From Unio delphinus (taxonomy: Eukaryota > Mollusca > Bivalvia > Unionida > Unionidae): 64,000 bases of DNA. Made by a program: the position numbers and the translations under genes. The notes beneath the pieces were generated by a model. It saw nothing but the letters and a program-made list of their open reading frames with translations, was not told the DNA's origin and did no database searches. Below are positions 49,668-61,475 of the stretch, piece by piece. Position 1 is the first letter of the stretch; every line of letters begins with the position of its first letter. The DNA lies in assembly GCA_029339505.1 (NCBI GenBank), contig JAQISU010000115.1, positions 2,753,001 to 2,817,000 on the forward strand, in the 5' to 3' direction.

Positions 49668-50567
49668 AATTTTAAGGGACACAGGAGCTTCTCAGTCTTT
49701 TATAGTCAGGTACCTTGCCTTTGTCTGAGAAGTCTTCTTATAATGAAAGTGTTCTTATTCAGGGAGTAGAGTGCGGCTTTGTTAATGTTCCTCTCCATTG
49801 TGTAAATTTGTCATCAGACTTAGTGTCAGGACCTGTGACAGTCGGAACAGTCTATGTTTTACCCGTTCAGGGCATTCATTTATTGCTAGGCAACGATTTA
49901 GCTGGAGACAAGGTTGTGGTTAATCCACTTGTAATTGACAAGCTTGATTTGGATCAGAAAGTTGATCCGATTGAAAAAGAATTCCCTGATATATTTCAAG
50001 CTTGTGCAGTTACCAGAGCTATGAAAAAGAAAGCTCTTGAGAATGATGTTGATGAATGCAGTATTCCTTTAGCTGATACGTGTATAGGTCAGGCTTTTGA
50101 TGAGGTCACTTTTACTCCTTGTGTGGATCAATCAGAAGGTATTGATTATAGTGATTCTCTTTTAACAACTCATTCTCATTTTTCTAATCAGGGTGATAAA
50201 CGAGAGTCACTTGTCATCGAACAGGAGAAAGATCCTGAGATTTCCTGTTTGTTTCAAAGACCCATAAGTGAGACTGAAGCCACTGAAGTTCCTGTCTGTT
50301 ATTTCATTAAAAATGGAATTTTTGTGAGAAAATGGAGACCTCCCGAGGTACCTACTGGTGATGAGTGGTCGGTGAACTATCAAATAGTAGTTCCAAAACC
50401 TTACAGACAGGAACTACTTAACCTGGCCCATGAAACTCCTTTGGCTGGTCATTTAGAGATTAATAAAACTTATCACAAGATCTTGATTCACTTCTATTGG
50501 ATAAATATCAAAAGTGATGTTGCCAAATACTGTAGATCTTGTCATACTTGTCAAATGGTACTATAAC
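49665..50567 (+). pseudogene. protease and linker to integrase H2C2 zinc finger
   Basis: The retropepsin signature LRDTGASQS is at 49672-49698, out of frame with both the gag frame and the following one. The rest of the protease (ending LLLGNDLAG, the flap-distal motif region) is in the long frame from 49715. A variable linker with ACAVTRAM follows, then the integrase N-terminal H2C2 finger (HETPLAGHLE ... CRSCHTCQ) at about 50430-50555. A stop at 50565 separates it from the catalytic core. Confidence 0.85.
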
Positions 50568-50629
50568 CCAATCAGAAGATACCTAAGGCTCATCTACAAC
50601 CTATTCCTGCCTTTGACGAACAATTTAGT

Positions 50630-51500
50630 AGAATTATGGTAGATTGTGTAGGTCCCTTACCCAAGACCAAGTCAGGTAAGCAATACTTGTTGATAATTAT
50701 GTGTGCGTTAACAAGGTTTCCAGAGGCAATTCCGTTCAGGAATATAAAATCTAAAACAATAGTAAAAGCTTTGATAAAGTTTTTTTACTCAGTATGGCCT
50801 TCCGAAATCTGTTCAGTCTGATCAAGGTTCAAACTTCATGTCTGGAATTTTCCAACAAGTTATGTATGAATTGGCCATTCAGCAATTCAAATCTTCTGCC
50901 TATCACCCTGACAGCCAAAGGGAATTAGAAAGATTCCATCAGATTTTGAAAACTATGATCCGATCATATTGTTTTGATACGAATAAAGATTGGGATGAAG
51001 GCATTCATTTACTATTGTTTGCTGTTAGAGAATCAGTTCAAGAATCTTTAGGCTTCAGTCCCTTTGAACTGGTTTTTGGACACACTGTGCATGGACCATT
51101 GAAGTTATTGAAAGAGAAACTTCTCTCTAATGAAGATACTGAGATCAATCTTCTTGATTATGTTTCCGATTTTAGATACAAGTTGTCAAAGGCTTGTGAG
51201 GTCGCAAGAGCAAATCTGCACTCTGCTCAATCTAAAATGAAATCAAGATATGATAAAAAAAATCGAAGGAAAGGAGTTTTTAGCCTGGTGATAAGATTCC
51301 TGGCTCTCTTACCAATGCCACAAAATCCTCTTCAGGCCCAATTTTATGGTCCATACACAGTTGACAGGAAAATTAATGACTTAAATTACATCATAAATAC
51401 TCCTGGGAGGTGCAAACAAAAACAACTCTGCCATATAAACATGTTAAAAGAGTATATTGAAAGAGATAGCCATGTTAAACATGTAATCAATTTAGTTGTA
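50630..51500 (+). pseudogene. integrase catalytic core and C-terminal part
   Basis: First catalytic Asp in VDCVGPLP (about 50640), second in the SDQG segment near 50820 (interrupted by stop/frameshift), Glu in SQRELERFHQ (about 50910-50940). This is the D,D-35-E pattern of retroviral-type integrases. The following LGFSPFELVFGH region is typical of gypsy elements. No chromodomain was recognised. Confidence 0.85.
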
Positions 51501-51689
51501 CCTGTCCCACTCAGTGAAGGAATATCATCAGATTCTATTGATATTGAAATGACGAATCTTTGTAAGTCAGATATTATGAAAGATCTAGACCAGAAACTTT
51601 CACATTTACAAGTGCAAGAAGGAAATGAACTGAAACATATATTTTTTGAATATGAGCACTTATTTCCAGATGTTGCTACAAGGACAAAC

Positions 51690-52460
51690 AAAATTTTTCA
51701 TGACGTTGAAATTAAAAATCCCAAACCTGTTAAACAACATCCATACAGGATGAATCCATTCAAACAGGAATACTTAAAAAAGGAAATTCAATATTTGCTG
51801 GAGTATGATTTTATCGAGCCCAGTAAAAGTGATTGGAGTTCACCATGCATACTTGTTCCAAAACCAGATTAAACTATCCGTATGTGCAACGATTATAGGA
51901 AGGTGAACAGTGTGACAAAAACAGATTTATTCCCATTATCAAGAATTGACGATTGTATTGACAAAATCGGGAATGCCAAGTATGTCACCAAATTTGACCT
52001 TCTGAAAGGATTTTGGTAGATTCCACTAACGGAAAGAGCAAAGGATATCTCGGCATTTGTGACTCCAGACAGACTTTACCAATATAAAGTAATGCCATTC
52101 GGGATGAAAGGGTCATCAAGTACATTTAAACGTCTCATGAATATGATCATATCTGGTCTAGAAAATTGTGATGCCTAATAGATGACGTCATCATCTACAA
52201 CGAAGCCTGGATAGAACATCTCTAGCAACAATTCGAAAATTCTTTGACAGACTCACTGATGCATGTTTGACAGTTAATTTATCTAAAAGTGAGTTCTGCC
52301 GTGCTGGTGAGACTTTCTTAGGACATATCGTGGGACATGGACAAGTTAATCCAATAGATTACTAAGGTGGAGTTTGTTATTGCAGGAATATATTCTTGAC
52401 ATCAGGCACATCAAGGGGAAAGATAATTTAATAGCAGACGCTCTTTCCTGTGTATAACAA
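51690..52460 (+). pseudogene. gypsy-type reverse transcriptase with remnant RNase H
   Basis: The start KQHPYRMNPFKQEYLK, the WSSPCILVPKPD block at ~51835-51871, then a stop. The next pieces carry the palm motif KFDLLKGFW and a stop within it (52017-52019), FVTPDRLYQYKVMPFG, and a degraded catalytic DD region near 52185. After 52360 the frame jumps to HIKGKDNLIADALS, the end of RNase H, showing an internal deletion of most of RNase H. Confidence 0.85.
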
Positions 52461-52582
52461 CAATATATAATATCATATACACTGTGTAATTTATACGAGT
52501 TCCATTAACCTCAGGTATAAATTGGTTTGTGGTAAAAAGAAAGTTTTATCATATAAACCTTTCTTTTTATTTTATGGGGGAA

Positions 52583-53520
52583 TGTATTATGTGTATTTGA
52601 TTTGGGTCATTTATTTTTTATTTTAATTGTTTGTTTGTCATATTCAAATTTGACATTTTAAGCTTAAGATTCAATCACTGGGAGATGACCTGTACTTTAC
52701 AAATAAACACCAGGTGTTGACATCATTTATGACCTGGCTTCAGAGTTGTAAACAAGCTTTTAAAATGATTGGTTGATTCCAAGGACATTATGGAGCTTTG
52801 TTATAAACATCTTTCTAATTTTAGTTGGGTCATACGGTGTGTACGAGATTTTTTGAACGTAAATTTGTTCTAAAAGGTTCTAGAAGATCACGTGACCCCT
52901 TTCTTGTTTACGTAAACACATGTATATAAATTATATTTTGGAGCGAACTATTTAGTAGAAATTGGGCTGTTAGAATACTAAGTTGTGTGTCGTTTTGAGT
53001 TATTTTAAATTACCTTGTATTGGAAATTATTTCAATTCGTTTGGATCAAGCGGATTTATTTTGTTATTTATCTGTGCTCATTGAATTTCATTACCAAGAA
53101 CTGACTCGCCACGTGAAATCGTCTTCCATCTTGGATGCTAAACTAAGATTCGAACTTGGAATTATTTGGACATTTTATTACCAGGACTTTTGCAATTTCA
53201 CTAGTGGATTATATTTTGAATTATTTTTGGATCAATTTTGGAATTGATTCTTAAAACCTTAAGTTTTTTTTGTTCTTTTCTGGAAAATATTTGTGCTGAA
53301 TAAATTGTTTATTAAGTTTATACAAGCTTGTTATTTTCACTCTTTCTATGTTACTGTTTATTCGAGCCTAAGCACGTAAAAATCTATCCAATCATACGGA
53401 ATTGCGATATTAAGATTTCAGCTGATGCTGGCGCAGCAACATTTTCATTTCAGACCAACCAGACGTCATCAGAACACATCCCTTGTCAATTCTCATTCAG
53501 AAGTTGTAGTTACAACAAGA
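52583..53520 (+). repeat. putative 3' LTR
   Basis: A purine tract atgggggaa (52575-52583) is followed by tgtattatgtg, the expected start of an LTR after a polypurine tract. An AATAAA-type signal (gaataaattg at about 53300) lies inside. The 3' border near ttacaaca at ~53516 is a guess from the TG...CA rule. There is no second LTR in the window to test it against. Confidence 0.5.
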
Positions 53521-53925
53521 TGAATTTTGACATTTTCCTTTAAATTCAAATTTTTATTTAATTATTTTCTTCACACTCCAAGAATGTTCTTTGCAGTAAA
53601 CCTAATTGGAAAACCACGAAATGCCTTAGATTCACAACAAATAACAAGCAAGAGATTGGACTGATCTTAAAAAAAAATCTGAAGTGCAAGAGGGCTGTCT
53701 AGATCCTGCCCCAGCTGGGGTACAAAGGCCCAATATTTTTGTGTGGTTGACTCATGGGAAATAGGGACTATCTATACTGGCTCTTCCACTACTTTTTGTT
53801 CTTCTTAAAATTGTCTTTTATCCAGTAGCTAATACTTTGTTGTTTTTTTATCAGACACAGGTGATAGCCTTTTTCTTATTGTTTCAATATATCATGGGAA
53901 AGTTGAAAGACTTAGATTTAAATTC
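53521..53925. other. no gene recognised
   Basis: Sequence between the LTR and the minus-strand LINE. No motif seen. Confidence 0.4.
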
Positions 53926-53929
53926 ATCG

Positions 53930-55690
53930 TCAGTCTCTGGACATAGTGTGGTCGCTAAGGCACTGTGCTGCTGAACTTCTGACCAGTTCCCTCCACTTGT
54001 CTCAATCATGTGCCAATGCCTGACTCTGCAAAACTTTTCTTGGTCTATTCTGTGATGTTGTCAGTCCACTGTTTTCTCTGTCTACCTCTTTTTCTGCCAC
54101 CTTGGACACTGCCCAGCATTACTGTTGTGGATAGACTGTTGGCTCTAGTGACATGGCCATACCATTTCAGATCTCTTTTTGACATTGGTTAGGAGGTATT
54201 CAATGGCCTACTTTGTGCCCGATGGTGTTACGCACTTCTTCATTTGTGACGTGGTCAATGTAAGAGATGTCAAGGATAGTTCTGTTGCATCTCATTTCAA
54301 GTGCATGGATTCCTCATTGTAATTCTGCTGTCAGTATCCAGGCCTCACATGAATACAAAAAGATTGAGATGACTAGTCCTCTCAATAGTCTGATTTTAGT
54401 TTTCAGACAGATAGTCTTGTCTCTCTAGATGGGTCTTAGCTTTGACATAGCTGCCGTTGTTTGTGCTGCTCGTGACAAAGTTTCTGTTCTTGATCCCTCT
54501 TGGGTGATTATGGATTCAAAATATTTGAATTGGCCCACTGTTTCAAGTTCCTGTCTTCTGACTTTAATCTTGATTGAGATTTGTTTGCCACTATTTGTCA
54601 TCAGCTTTGTCTTCTCAGTGCTTATGTCCATGTCAAATCGAATCTGAAAGATGTTTCATCCCGGTTCTTCACTAAAGTGGCAAGCTCAACGTCACTGCCT
54701 GCCAGTCCATCAATGTCGTCTGCAAAGCGTAGGTTGGTGAGGTTGCGCCCGCCAATGCTGACTGTCCCACAGTGGTTTTCCAGGGCTTAGCTCATGATGT
54801 GCTCTAAGTAGATGTTAAAAAGCGTGGGTGACAGGAGACAGCCTTGCCATACTCAAACTGTTGTCTTCAACCAATCCTCCATAGAACCATGAACAATTAC
54901 TGCACTGGCAGCCTTGGCGTATAGCTGCTTGATAGTATTGGTCAACTTTTGACCCATGTTGTACTTCTTCATTGTGGCCCACAATGCCTCATGCCACACT
55001 CTGTCAAAAGCCTTTTTAAAATCTGTGAACACATGATAGATGTCTTGTTCATGATGTGAGTACTTTCACAAAAACCCTAAGATTGAATATTTGTTCTGTT
55101 GTGCTTCTTACACTCCGGAACCCTACCAGTTCTTCTGCGATTATTTCTTCTGCTTGTGGGTTTAGTCTGTTCACGATGATCTTCAGCATCACCTTACTAG
55201 CATGGCTGATCAAACTGATAGTTCTATAATTTTGGCACAGTTGGAGATTGCCTTGTTTTGGGGAGTGTTATAATCAGTGACTGGGTCCACTGTGTTGGCC
55301 ATTTGCCTGTCTGCCAGATCTTGTTGCAGATGTTTGTTAGTAGATCTATCACTGATTCCCCACCAATCTTGACAAGTTCAGCTGGGATGTTGTCTACTCC
55401 AGCTGCTAACCCATTCTTAGTGCTCTTATTGCTGACTCCACCTCTTCTTTGAGAAAGGAGAAATCATCATCATTTGAGGAGTTTGGAACTTCAAGCACCT
55501 CTGGGTCTCCAGTGGATGGCTGATTGTTGAGATCTTTACAATACTCAGTCCATTTTTCTGCAATGTCACTAGCTTCTGTGAGGCATTTTCCATTTTCGTC
55601 TTGAACAGTACTGACTCTTGGATGCTTCTGTCTGGTGAGGTCTTTCACAATTTGGATGCCAAATTCGTGATATAGCAAATCCACGTGTGT
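53930..55690 (-). mobile_element. decayed non-LTR retrotransposon RT fragment
   Basis: Minus-strand pieces in several frames encode a different LINE from the one at 3.5 kb. From right to left: a region before the RT (EVESAIRALRMG at ~55410), RT palm segments, the MDISTEKTKLMTNSGKQ block with ETVGQFKYFESIITQEGS and LSRAAQTTAAMSKLRPI (54425-54631), and a C-terminal part near 53930-54090. This C-terminal arrangement is typical of a LINE group common in marine invertebrates. Many stops and frameshifts; neither the endonuclease domain nor a clear 3' tail is visible. Confidence 0.85.
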
Positions 55691-56030
55691 ATTGATATCC
55701 AAGTGTATTGATGGTAGCATAATGAAGTGAAGCGATGGCAGCATATCCAAACGTATTGATGCTTCACATAACCATGTACATTGATGATAGCATTTCTGTG
55801 TATTGATGGTAGCATATCCAAGTATAGCGATGGCAGCATATCCGAACTTATTGAAGCTTAACATAACCATGTACATTGATGTTATCATTTTTATGTGTAT
55901 TGATGGTAGCATATCCAAGTGTACCGATGGCAGCATATCCAAACAAATTGATGGTTAACATGACCACGTACATTGATGTCAGCATTTTTGATGCAAAATG
56001 ATGTTAGCATTTTCATGTGTATTGTTTTTA
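55675..56030. repeat. ~24-bp degenerate repeat with ~115-bp higher order
   Basis: Repeats of gtattgatggtagcatatcc, interleaved with cataaccatgtacattgatg in blocks of about 115 bp. Confidence 0.85.
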
Positions 56031-56832
56031 AATAAACACAAAATATCTTCATCAGTCAAGAAAAAGCTTCTGGTACATCTACAAACATGCATAAAAAGCC
56101 TAAATTTATTAAATTCTATGCCGCTCTTTTTATTTTAGATAAGTCCAATTTCTGTTATGAGTCTATGCTCTTAAAAAAGTACCAGAAAATAGTGAAGACA
56201 ACAAGCTTTGTAAAATATAACAAACAATTATTTCCCTAGAATACAAAGTTAAAAAATAGAACTTACGGCATTAAGAATTAAATCCAAAAAATGATCTGAG
56301 AACAAAACGCATAATTCCTAGTAATATAAAGTACTGAATGTATCTATTTAAGATGCAAAACTGATACCCGGAGCAGGGTCAAAAGTTCATTCTTCTGGAA
56401 AGAAATAGAAGTTTGCTACCAATTGGCACATGATACATATCACGTAGTCCAGGCATGCCCTTGACTCAATGATGCTTACTCTGAGAAAGATTTGGTTTTA
56501 AAAAGACGTTTACCAAAAATGTCACTGGTTTTGGAACAAGGTCAGCAACTAAATACAATGTTTGATTACCCAAAGCACATAACGAAAATAAAAATAAAAT
56601 AAATTAATAAAACTATGTTAAAAACAAATAAACGATACTTTCATCTTTATCCTCCTTGACCTCAAAACCTCTGCCTTCTGCCCTGGACTGAGCAATCTGT
56701 TACTCCAAACTCATAAATTCCTTCAATATTATCTGCTTTGAAGTCTCAGTTTTAGATGATGTTAAAAGATATCACAGCAGACACATAGACAAGCAATAAT
56801 AAACAGGAAAACTATTCATTTGATATACTTAC
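56031..56832. other. CDC50 intron, nothing recognised
   Basis: AT-rich unique sequence. No repeat or coding motif. Confidence 0.5.
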
Positions 56833-56976
56833 TTTGAAATCTGTCTCTAATTTAATGTCGACCGTACAAATGCATGATTTGCTAGTGCCATTGGTATTAT
56901 TCCCTATAACATCTGCACATAGTTCACCAGAGGAATTTTTTTTGCAGTTTGTGTAATCTAGCTTGTATTCCTGCAC
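56833..56976 (-). CDS. TMEM30A: CDC50/TMEM30A exon 1 (visible numbering): start of the ectodomain
   Basis: A 144-bp exon (48 codons, phase 0 at both ends) between a ttctatatttacag acceptor and a GTAAGT donor. It reads VQEYKLDYTNCKKNSSGELC and ends CICTVDIKLETDFK, matching the family segment just after the first transmembrane helix (IDYT...C...CXCTINFTLE). Four cysteines correspond to the two nested pairs of the first conserved disulfide knot. NSS, NNT and NGT sequons are visible. The upstream exon with the cytosolic tail and first membrane helix was searched for to 64000 on this strand and not found. Confidence 0.93.
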
Positions 56977-58472
56977 CTGTAAATATAGAAAAGAATGATA
57001 CCAAATAAGCAACTGTAAAAAAATAAAACAAAAAATAAAAAGCAATGAGACTGATGAGACAGATTATCATCAGAACATGCTTAATAATAGCTAAATCATC
57101 CCATCTGAAGCAATGTTTTTATAAAATATATTTCTTACAACCTTAATTCTTAACAAAGATGACTTATTGAAAGTGTACATTTGCTATAATACTTGAGTCG
57201 CCAGGGATCGTCCTGGGCTTCGCCAATGTCGCATATTGCGATTTTTTTCTCCCTTATTGGCGACAAAAATATCCCATGTGTAGCTGTTTTGGCGACAGAA
57301 TTTTTAGTTATTTAATTTTTACATACAATCATGGATTTGGACTGGATAAATTAAATGGGAGAACGAAAGGAAGCCACAAACTTGACTAAGCAATGCATTG
57401 GAATCAATTTGTTACACAAACGATCCTTTGTTCGTATAGGTCATCCCATCTTTACAGTGTATTATTGTATCATAATCTGCTTATGCTGACGTCTGGGCTG
57501 AATACTGTATGCTGTGATACAGTCAATCATGCTACCGTACTATAATACCTACAACTGACCGACTTTTGAAGACGCGAATAGAGCAGAAACAATTTAATTG
57601 ATCGGCTCATGATTCTGTTGTTTTTTTTTACATATACCAATACAATAGTTTTGCTGAACCTTCATAGAAAACTGATAACCTTTGAAGTACCGACTACGGT
57701 GTATAAATAGAAAGCAAATGGAAAAAAAAATCTAAATTATAATTATATCTGTCGCCAGTGCAACATTATCATGAGCAAACGTAAGTTAGCCGTTGCAATT
57801 TCATCATCTCATCCTAAGTTACAAAAATTAACAGCGTTTGGATTTAGTGCAAATTCATCAGACACAACAGCCCGATGATAAACCTTTCAGTCAAACATCA
57901 CCTACATGTAGCGCTTCAAGTGCAACACCACATTACGATGAACGGGGCAACAAGTCGCGAAAATTTCAGAACAGTTGGAAACTTGGGCGTCCGCAGCTCA
58001 GATATGATCCAAAGTTAAAACAGATGTTCTGTGATGTATATATCAAGGCAAGTTTGTAAATGCATTTACAACCGCCTGTGATATTTTGAAGAAAGAGTGT
58101 GTCACCAAACATGAATCCAGGCGGGGTAAGTAATATTTTAACATTTTACTCATTAATCTTTTCCTTTTGCCATCAATCCCACAGAGACTTAAACTCCGCA
58201 ACAAGAAATAGCAAAAAAATCAAGTTTGCATAATTAAAAATAATTATTTATTTCTCAAAATACAGGAGTGAAAGAATCCCTAAATTGGGTGTGAATTTAT
58301 GCTTATATATACGGTCCAATATTGCCAGGTGTTGACTCTGTAAGTTTCATTCGTGGAAATGGAGATCCTATTTTGCTTGTCGAGGAAATTTATACACTAT
58401 TCAGTGATCATTCTTGGGATTTAGGAAGCAATTCACTATAAGCTTTGGGAAGCTAGCCATAAAGAAAGGGCC

Positions 58473-58489
58473 GGGGGGGGGGGGGGGGG
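58473..58489. repeat. poly-G run, 17 bases
   Basis: Uninterrupted G run inside the hAT remnant. A second, 15-base run is at 44760-44774. Length may be unreliable in sequencing. Confidence 0.9.
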
Positions 58490-58963
58490 CATTTAATGAC
58501 GGAATGCATGCAGTCGACGGCCGAATTATACGTCACTTATCTTATATTGCAATGTACGATCATAGGGCTTTATTATTATTAAAATATCAACTAAAGTTGA
58601 TAATGCATTTTTTTCTTCTTTAGGTAACAACAGTAATACATGTGTACAAACGGTGATGCGGGATGCCAGCACCATGGAAGCAGCGAAGATCACTGCTATT
58701 AGTAAAAGTAAAAATGCTAATATTAGTGCTATGCGGAACACTTTCTTTGCAGCTTACTACAACCTGGCTAATACAATTGTTCTAAAGCTGCACCAGTTGT
58801 GTATCACACAGGTATTTAGAATATTATATTATAGCTTGTTAACAGTAATATTCTATGGGTTTAAATTATAGTAACATAAGGGGAAAACACTTGTATAACC
58901 TTAATATATTCAATGTGATGTTACTGTAGTACACCGTGATTGTTGTATAAATGTCAATTTTTG

Positions 58964-59043
<80 letters not shown>

Positions 59044-59500
59044 GGATGGTGCTGCAGTCGTGTTGGGTTGCAAGAGTGGTGTTGTTACCAGGTTGAAGGA
59101 GGCTACTAAAGGTTTGCTTGCAACTCACTGCATTGCACATCGGTTAGCTCTGGATACAGGCGCTGCAGCTGACTAGGTTAGATACTTGGTTAAGTTTCAT
59201 GATATACTGAATAATATTTTGCCTATTCTCCTCGTAATATGTGTAGGCTTGGGGCAATTCAGTCATATATATATATATATATTCGGATGGTGCTGCAGTC
59301 ATGTTGGGTTGCAAGAGTGGTGTTGTTACCAGGTTGAAGGAGGCTACTAAAGGTTTGCTTGCAACTCACTGCATTGCACATCGGTTAGCTCTGGGTACAG
59401 GCGCTGCAGCTGACTAGGTTAGATACTTGGTTAAGTTTCATGATATACTGAATAATATTTTACCTATTCCCCTCGTAATATGTGTAGGCTTGAGGCAATT
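58964..59500. repeat. (AT)n tract and 240-bp tandem duplication inside the hAT element
   Basis: An (AT)n run at 58964-59041 is followed by ~220 bp. A short (AT)n at ~59264-59281 follows, then a near-identical second copy starting ttcggatggtgctgcagtca. The duplication boundary lies in the AT tract. Confidence 0.93.
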
Positions 59501-60726
59501 CAGTCAGTGTTCGAGTCTTCTCACACTCGCTTGCATCAGGTATTCCACACAAGGTGGCTGAGTTTTGAAGGTAGTGTAGAGGCAGTTGTTGATAATTTTC
59601 AAGCTCTAGTTAGTGTCTTCTTGGAAGAAACCTCTGCAAAGGCTCTTGCAATGTATAAGCCCATTGCTTGTTTCAAATTTGTTTATACAGCACACTAAAT
59701 GGCTGACATTCTCAGGCCTTTGGCAGTTCTGTGTCAAGATTATCAGAGATCTGATATTGACTTTACCGAGGTTAATCCCTTCTCCACTCCACTGTTGAGC
59801 TTCTTAAGAACTGAGGTTCGAGTCTGGTAGTAACATTTCTAGATTTCTGTCTGAGATTCCAGCAGAACCAAGTTTAGATTCATCAGGTTTATGTACTTTT
59901 GAGTACAAAGGCCATACAATTAGTGATAATGCTAAGCAAAGGTCAGCGGCTGCATTGTCTTGTGCCAAATTTATAGATATTGTTATAGATAATCTAAAAG
60001 CAAGGTTCACGGACGAGGGTGATTCGATAGTTTTGAGTGCTCTAACCAAGTTGTTTGATCTCTATTTGTATGGTTCACAGATTAACAGTTCCATTCTTTC
60101 AGAGGTTTCAGGCATTGTTTCAGATTACTTATCTTCTTGTGGGTTAGGTAATCAGTCAGAGGTTAGTCAGGTCTTGGCTGGCTTTGTGGCTTATGCTAGG
60201 GTTCAAGTTCTCAGGAATGGTAAGGTGTATAGAGGTGTTAAGGATTTGATTCAGTTGGCAGTGAGATCCAGGACAATATACCCTTGTGCATCTGCGCCTC
60301 CTGAGAGACTACTGGTGTCACCTGTCAGCACTGTTGACTGTGAACGAGGATTCAGTAAGATGAACCTCATGAAAACTGACATCAGAAATAAACTCGGCAT
60401 CTCATCTCTCGAGAATTTAATGAGAATCAGCATGTACAGATGTGAAAACTTTGACTTTGAAACTGCATTCAGCAAGTGGGCAGCCCTAAAATTGCGACGG
60501 ATCTTCATGTAACACTTTGTAACATTTTGTTAATGCTTGTTGTAATTAAAGTATTCATTTAATTATTCAGTCTTTTGTAATTTTCATTACATTATTAGAC
60601 TAAATTAACACTTGGAAAAATGTACACTACTTGTTCTGGCGACACTTTTTGTTTGAAATTGGCGACAAAATATTGATGTTTGCGATTTTTTGGGGGACAG
60701 TTTTTTAAAAGCCAGGACCATCCCTG

Positions 60727-61075
60727 CTTGACTGCAAAATGCTTTAAATTTAAACAAACATAATTAGAATTGAAATTTAAAATCAAATGGCAAGAATAGT
60801 ATGTTATGTTTTGTGTGTCTTTGAACCAGAATTTTATTAGAATCAGACTAATCTGTGATCCAATTTCCTTAAAACTGACCAACACTGTGGTCTCCATTTT
60901 TAAGCGACCCAATTATGAAATAAAAAGCTAACTACTGAAAGGCTTCAATTCCTGTGAGGGAGAATAAAATGGTACCAAAATTATAGAATTGTCATGCCGA
61001 GAAAAGTCTGATGGGAGGATCTCAATTGAAATAGCAAGTTAAGAGAGCCATTCCTTCGATATCATAGTACACTTA
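60727..61075. other. no gene recognised
   Basis: AT-rich sequence to the right of the hAT element. Confidence 0.5.
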
Positions 61076-61475
61076 CAGTCAAGAGAAGTACTCCTTGCAC
61101 ATCGTGGTACGCTTACAGTCAAAGAGAAGTACTCCTTGCAGATCATGGTACACTTACAGTCAAGAGAGGTATTCGTTACTGATCATGATACACATACAAT
61201 CAAGAGAGGTACTCTTTGCACATCATGGTACACTTACAGTCAAGAGAAGTACTCCTTGCACATCACTGTACGCAGACAGTCAAAAGAGGTACAGGCACTT
61301 TTTTTGCTTATCAGGATACACTTACATAGTCAAAAGATGTACTCATTTCACATCAGGGTACTTAAACAGACAAGAGAGGTATTTCTTGCATTATCAGGGT
61401 ACACTTACACAGGCAAGAGAAGTATTCCTTGCATATCTGGTTACCCTTACACAATAAAGAGAGGTACTCTTTGCA
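61075..61475. repeat. 40-bp minisatellite, about 10 copies
   Basis: Unit with cacttacagtcaagagaggt and actccttgcacatcatggta, moderately degenerate. On the minus strand most units contain gactgtaagtg, a consensus-like splice donor. Confidence 0.9.

Larger units (their letters stand above)
49155..53520 (+). mobile_element. Ty3/gypsy-type LTR retrotransposon with integrase before RT (Gmr1-like), 5'-truncated and broken
   Basis: Domain order along the plus strand is gag with zinc knuckle, protease, integrase, reverse transcriptase, a trace of RNase H, then a 3' LTR. RT is clearly of the gypsy type, but the integrase lies upstream of it as in copia. This arrangement is known for the Gmr1 group first described from fish. 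The 5' LTR and start of gag are absent: homology begins exactly where a ~76-bp repeat ends. Several stops and frameshifts and a deletion between RT and RNase H make it inactive. It lies in the CDC50 intron in the opposite orientation to the gene. Confidence 0.88.
20729..56976 (-). other. TMEM30A: CDC50/TMEM30A gene, five visible exons (span)
   Basis: The gene is read right to left. Exons are 56833-56976, 47790-47985, 41043-41159, 40183-40407 and 20729-20898. Introns are 8847, 6630, 635 and 19284 bp. All joins have GT/AG borders and compatible phases (0, then 1, 1, 1). Together they give ~283 residues covering the extracellular domain and the second transmembrane helix. The family's usual length is ~360, so the N-terminal cytosolic tail and first helix are missing, presumably on an exon to the right of the window. 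The introns are swollen by satellites, SINEs and broken transposons; the coding exons show no damage. Other family members (TMEM30B or C) cannot be excluded from sequence alone. Confidence 0.95.
57771..60512 (+). pseudogene. hAT transposase remnants (BED/TTF-type finger, core fragment, dimerisation domain)
   Basis: The start at 57771 reads MSKRKLAVAISSSHPKLQKL and then stops. A shifted frame continues with KFQNSWKLGRPQLRYDPKL and MFCDVY, then VTKHESRR (58095-58125): the zinc-finger region. A middle piece lies at 58640-58815. A core piece with SDGAAVVLGCK and the CIAHRLAL motif lies at 59040-59175 and again at 59280-59415. RWLSFEGSVEAVVDNF is at ~59550. The C-terminal dimerisation domain (STVDCERGFSKMNLMKTDIR, ENLMRISM) is at about 60330-60440, in the best preserved frame (59955-60512). 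Multiple stops, an (AT)n expansion and a duplication disable it. Confidence 0.88.
57202..60726 (+). mobile_element. hAT-superfamily DNA transposon, ~3.5 kb, decayed
   Basis: Terminal inverted repeats: left cagggatcgtcctgggctt (57202-57220), right ...aaagccaggaccatccctg (60708-60726). Subterminal motifs ggcgacaaaa and tgcgattttt occur at both ends in inverted orientation. The flanks cttgagtc and cttgactg could be an imperfect 8-bp target duplication (6 of 8; two bases separate the left one from the TIR). The transposase pieces inside are on the plus strand. Element and TIR style match hAT elements of the ZNF862-like type. Confidence 0.88.

Noticed and set aside
53020..53247. Open frame inside the putative LTR
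   Set aside because: No homology, and LTR sequence explains it.
57202..60726. Host ZNF862-like domesticated gene
   Set aside because: Stops, frameshifts, an AT expansion and a duplication break the frame, and TIRs are present. It is a transposon remnant.
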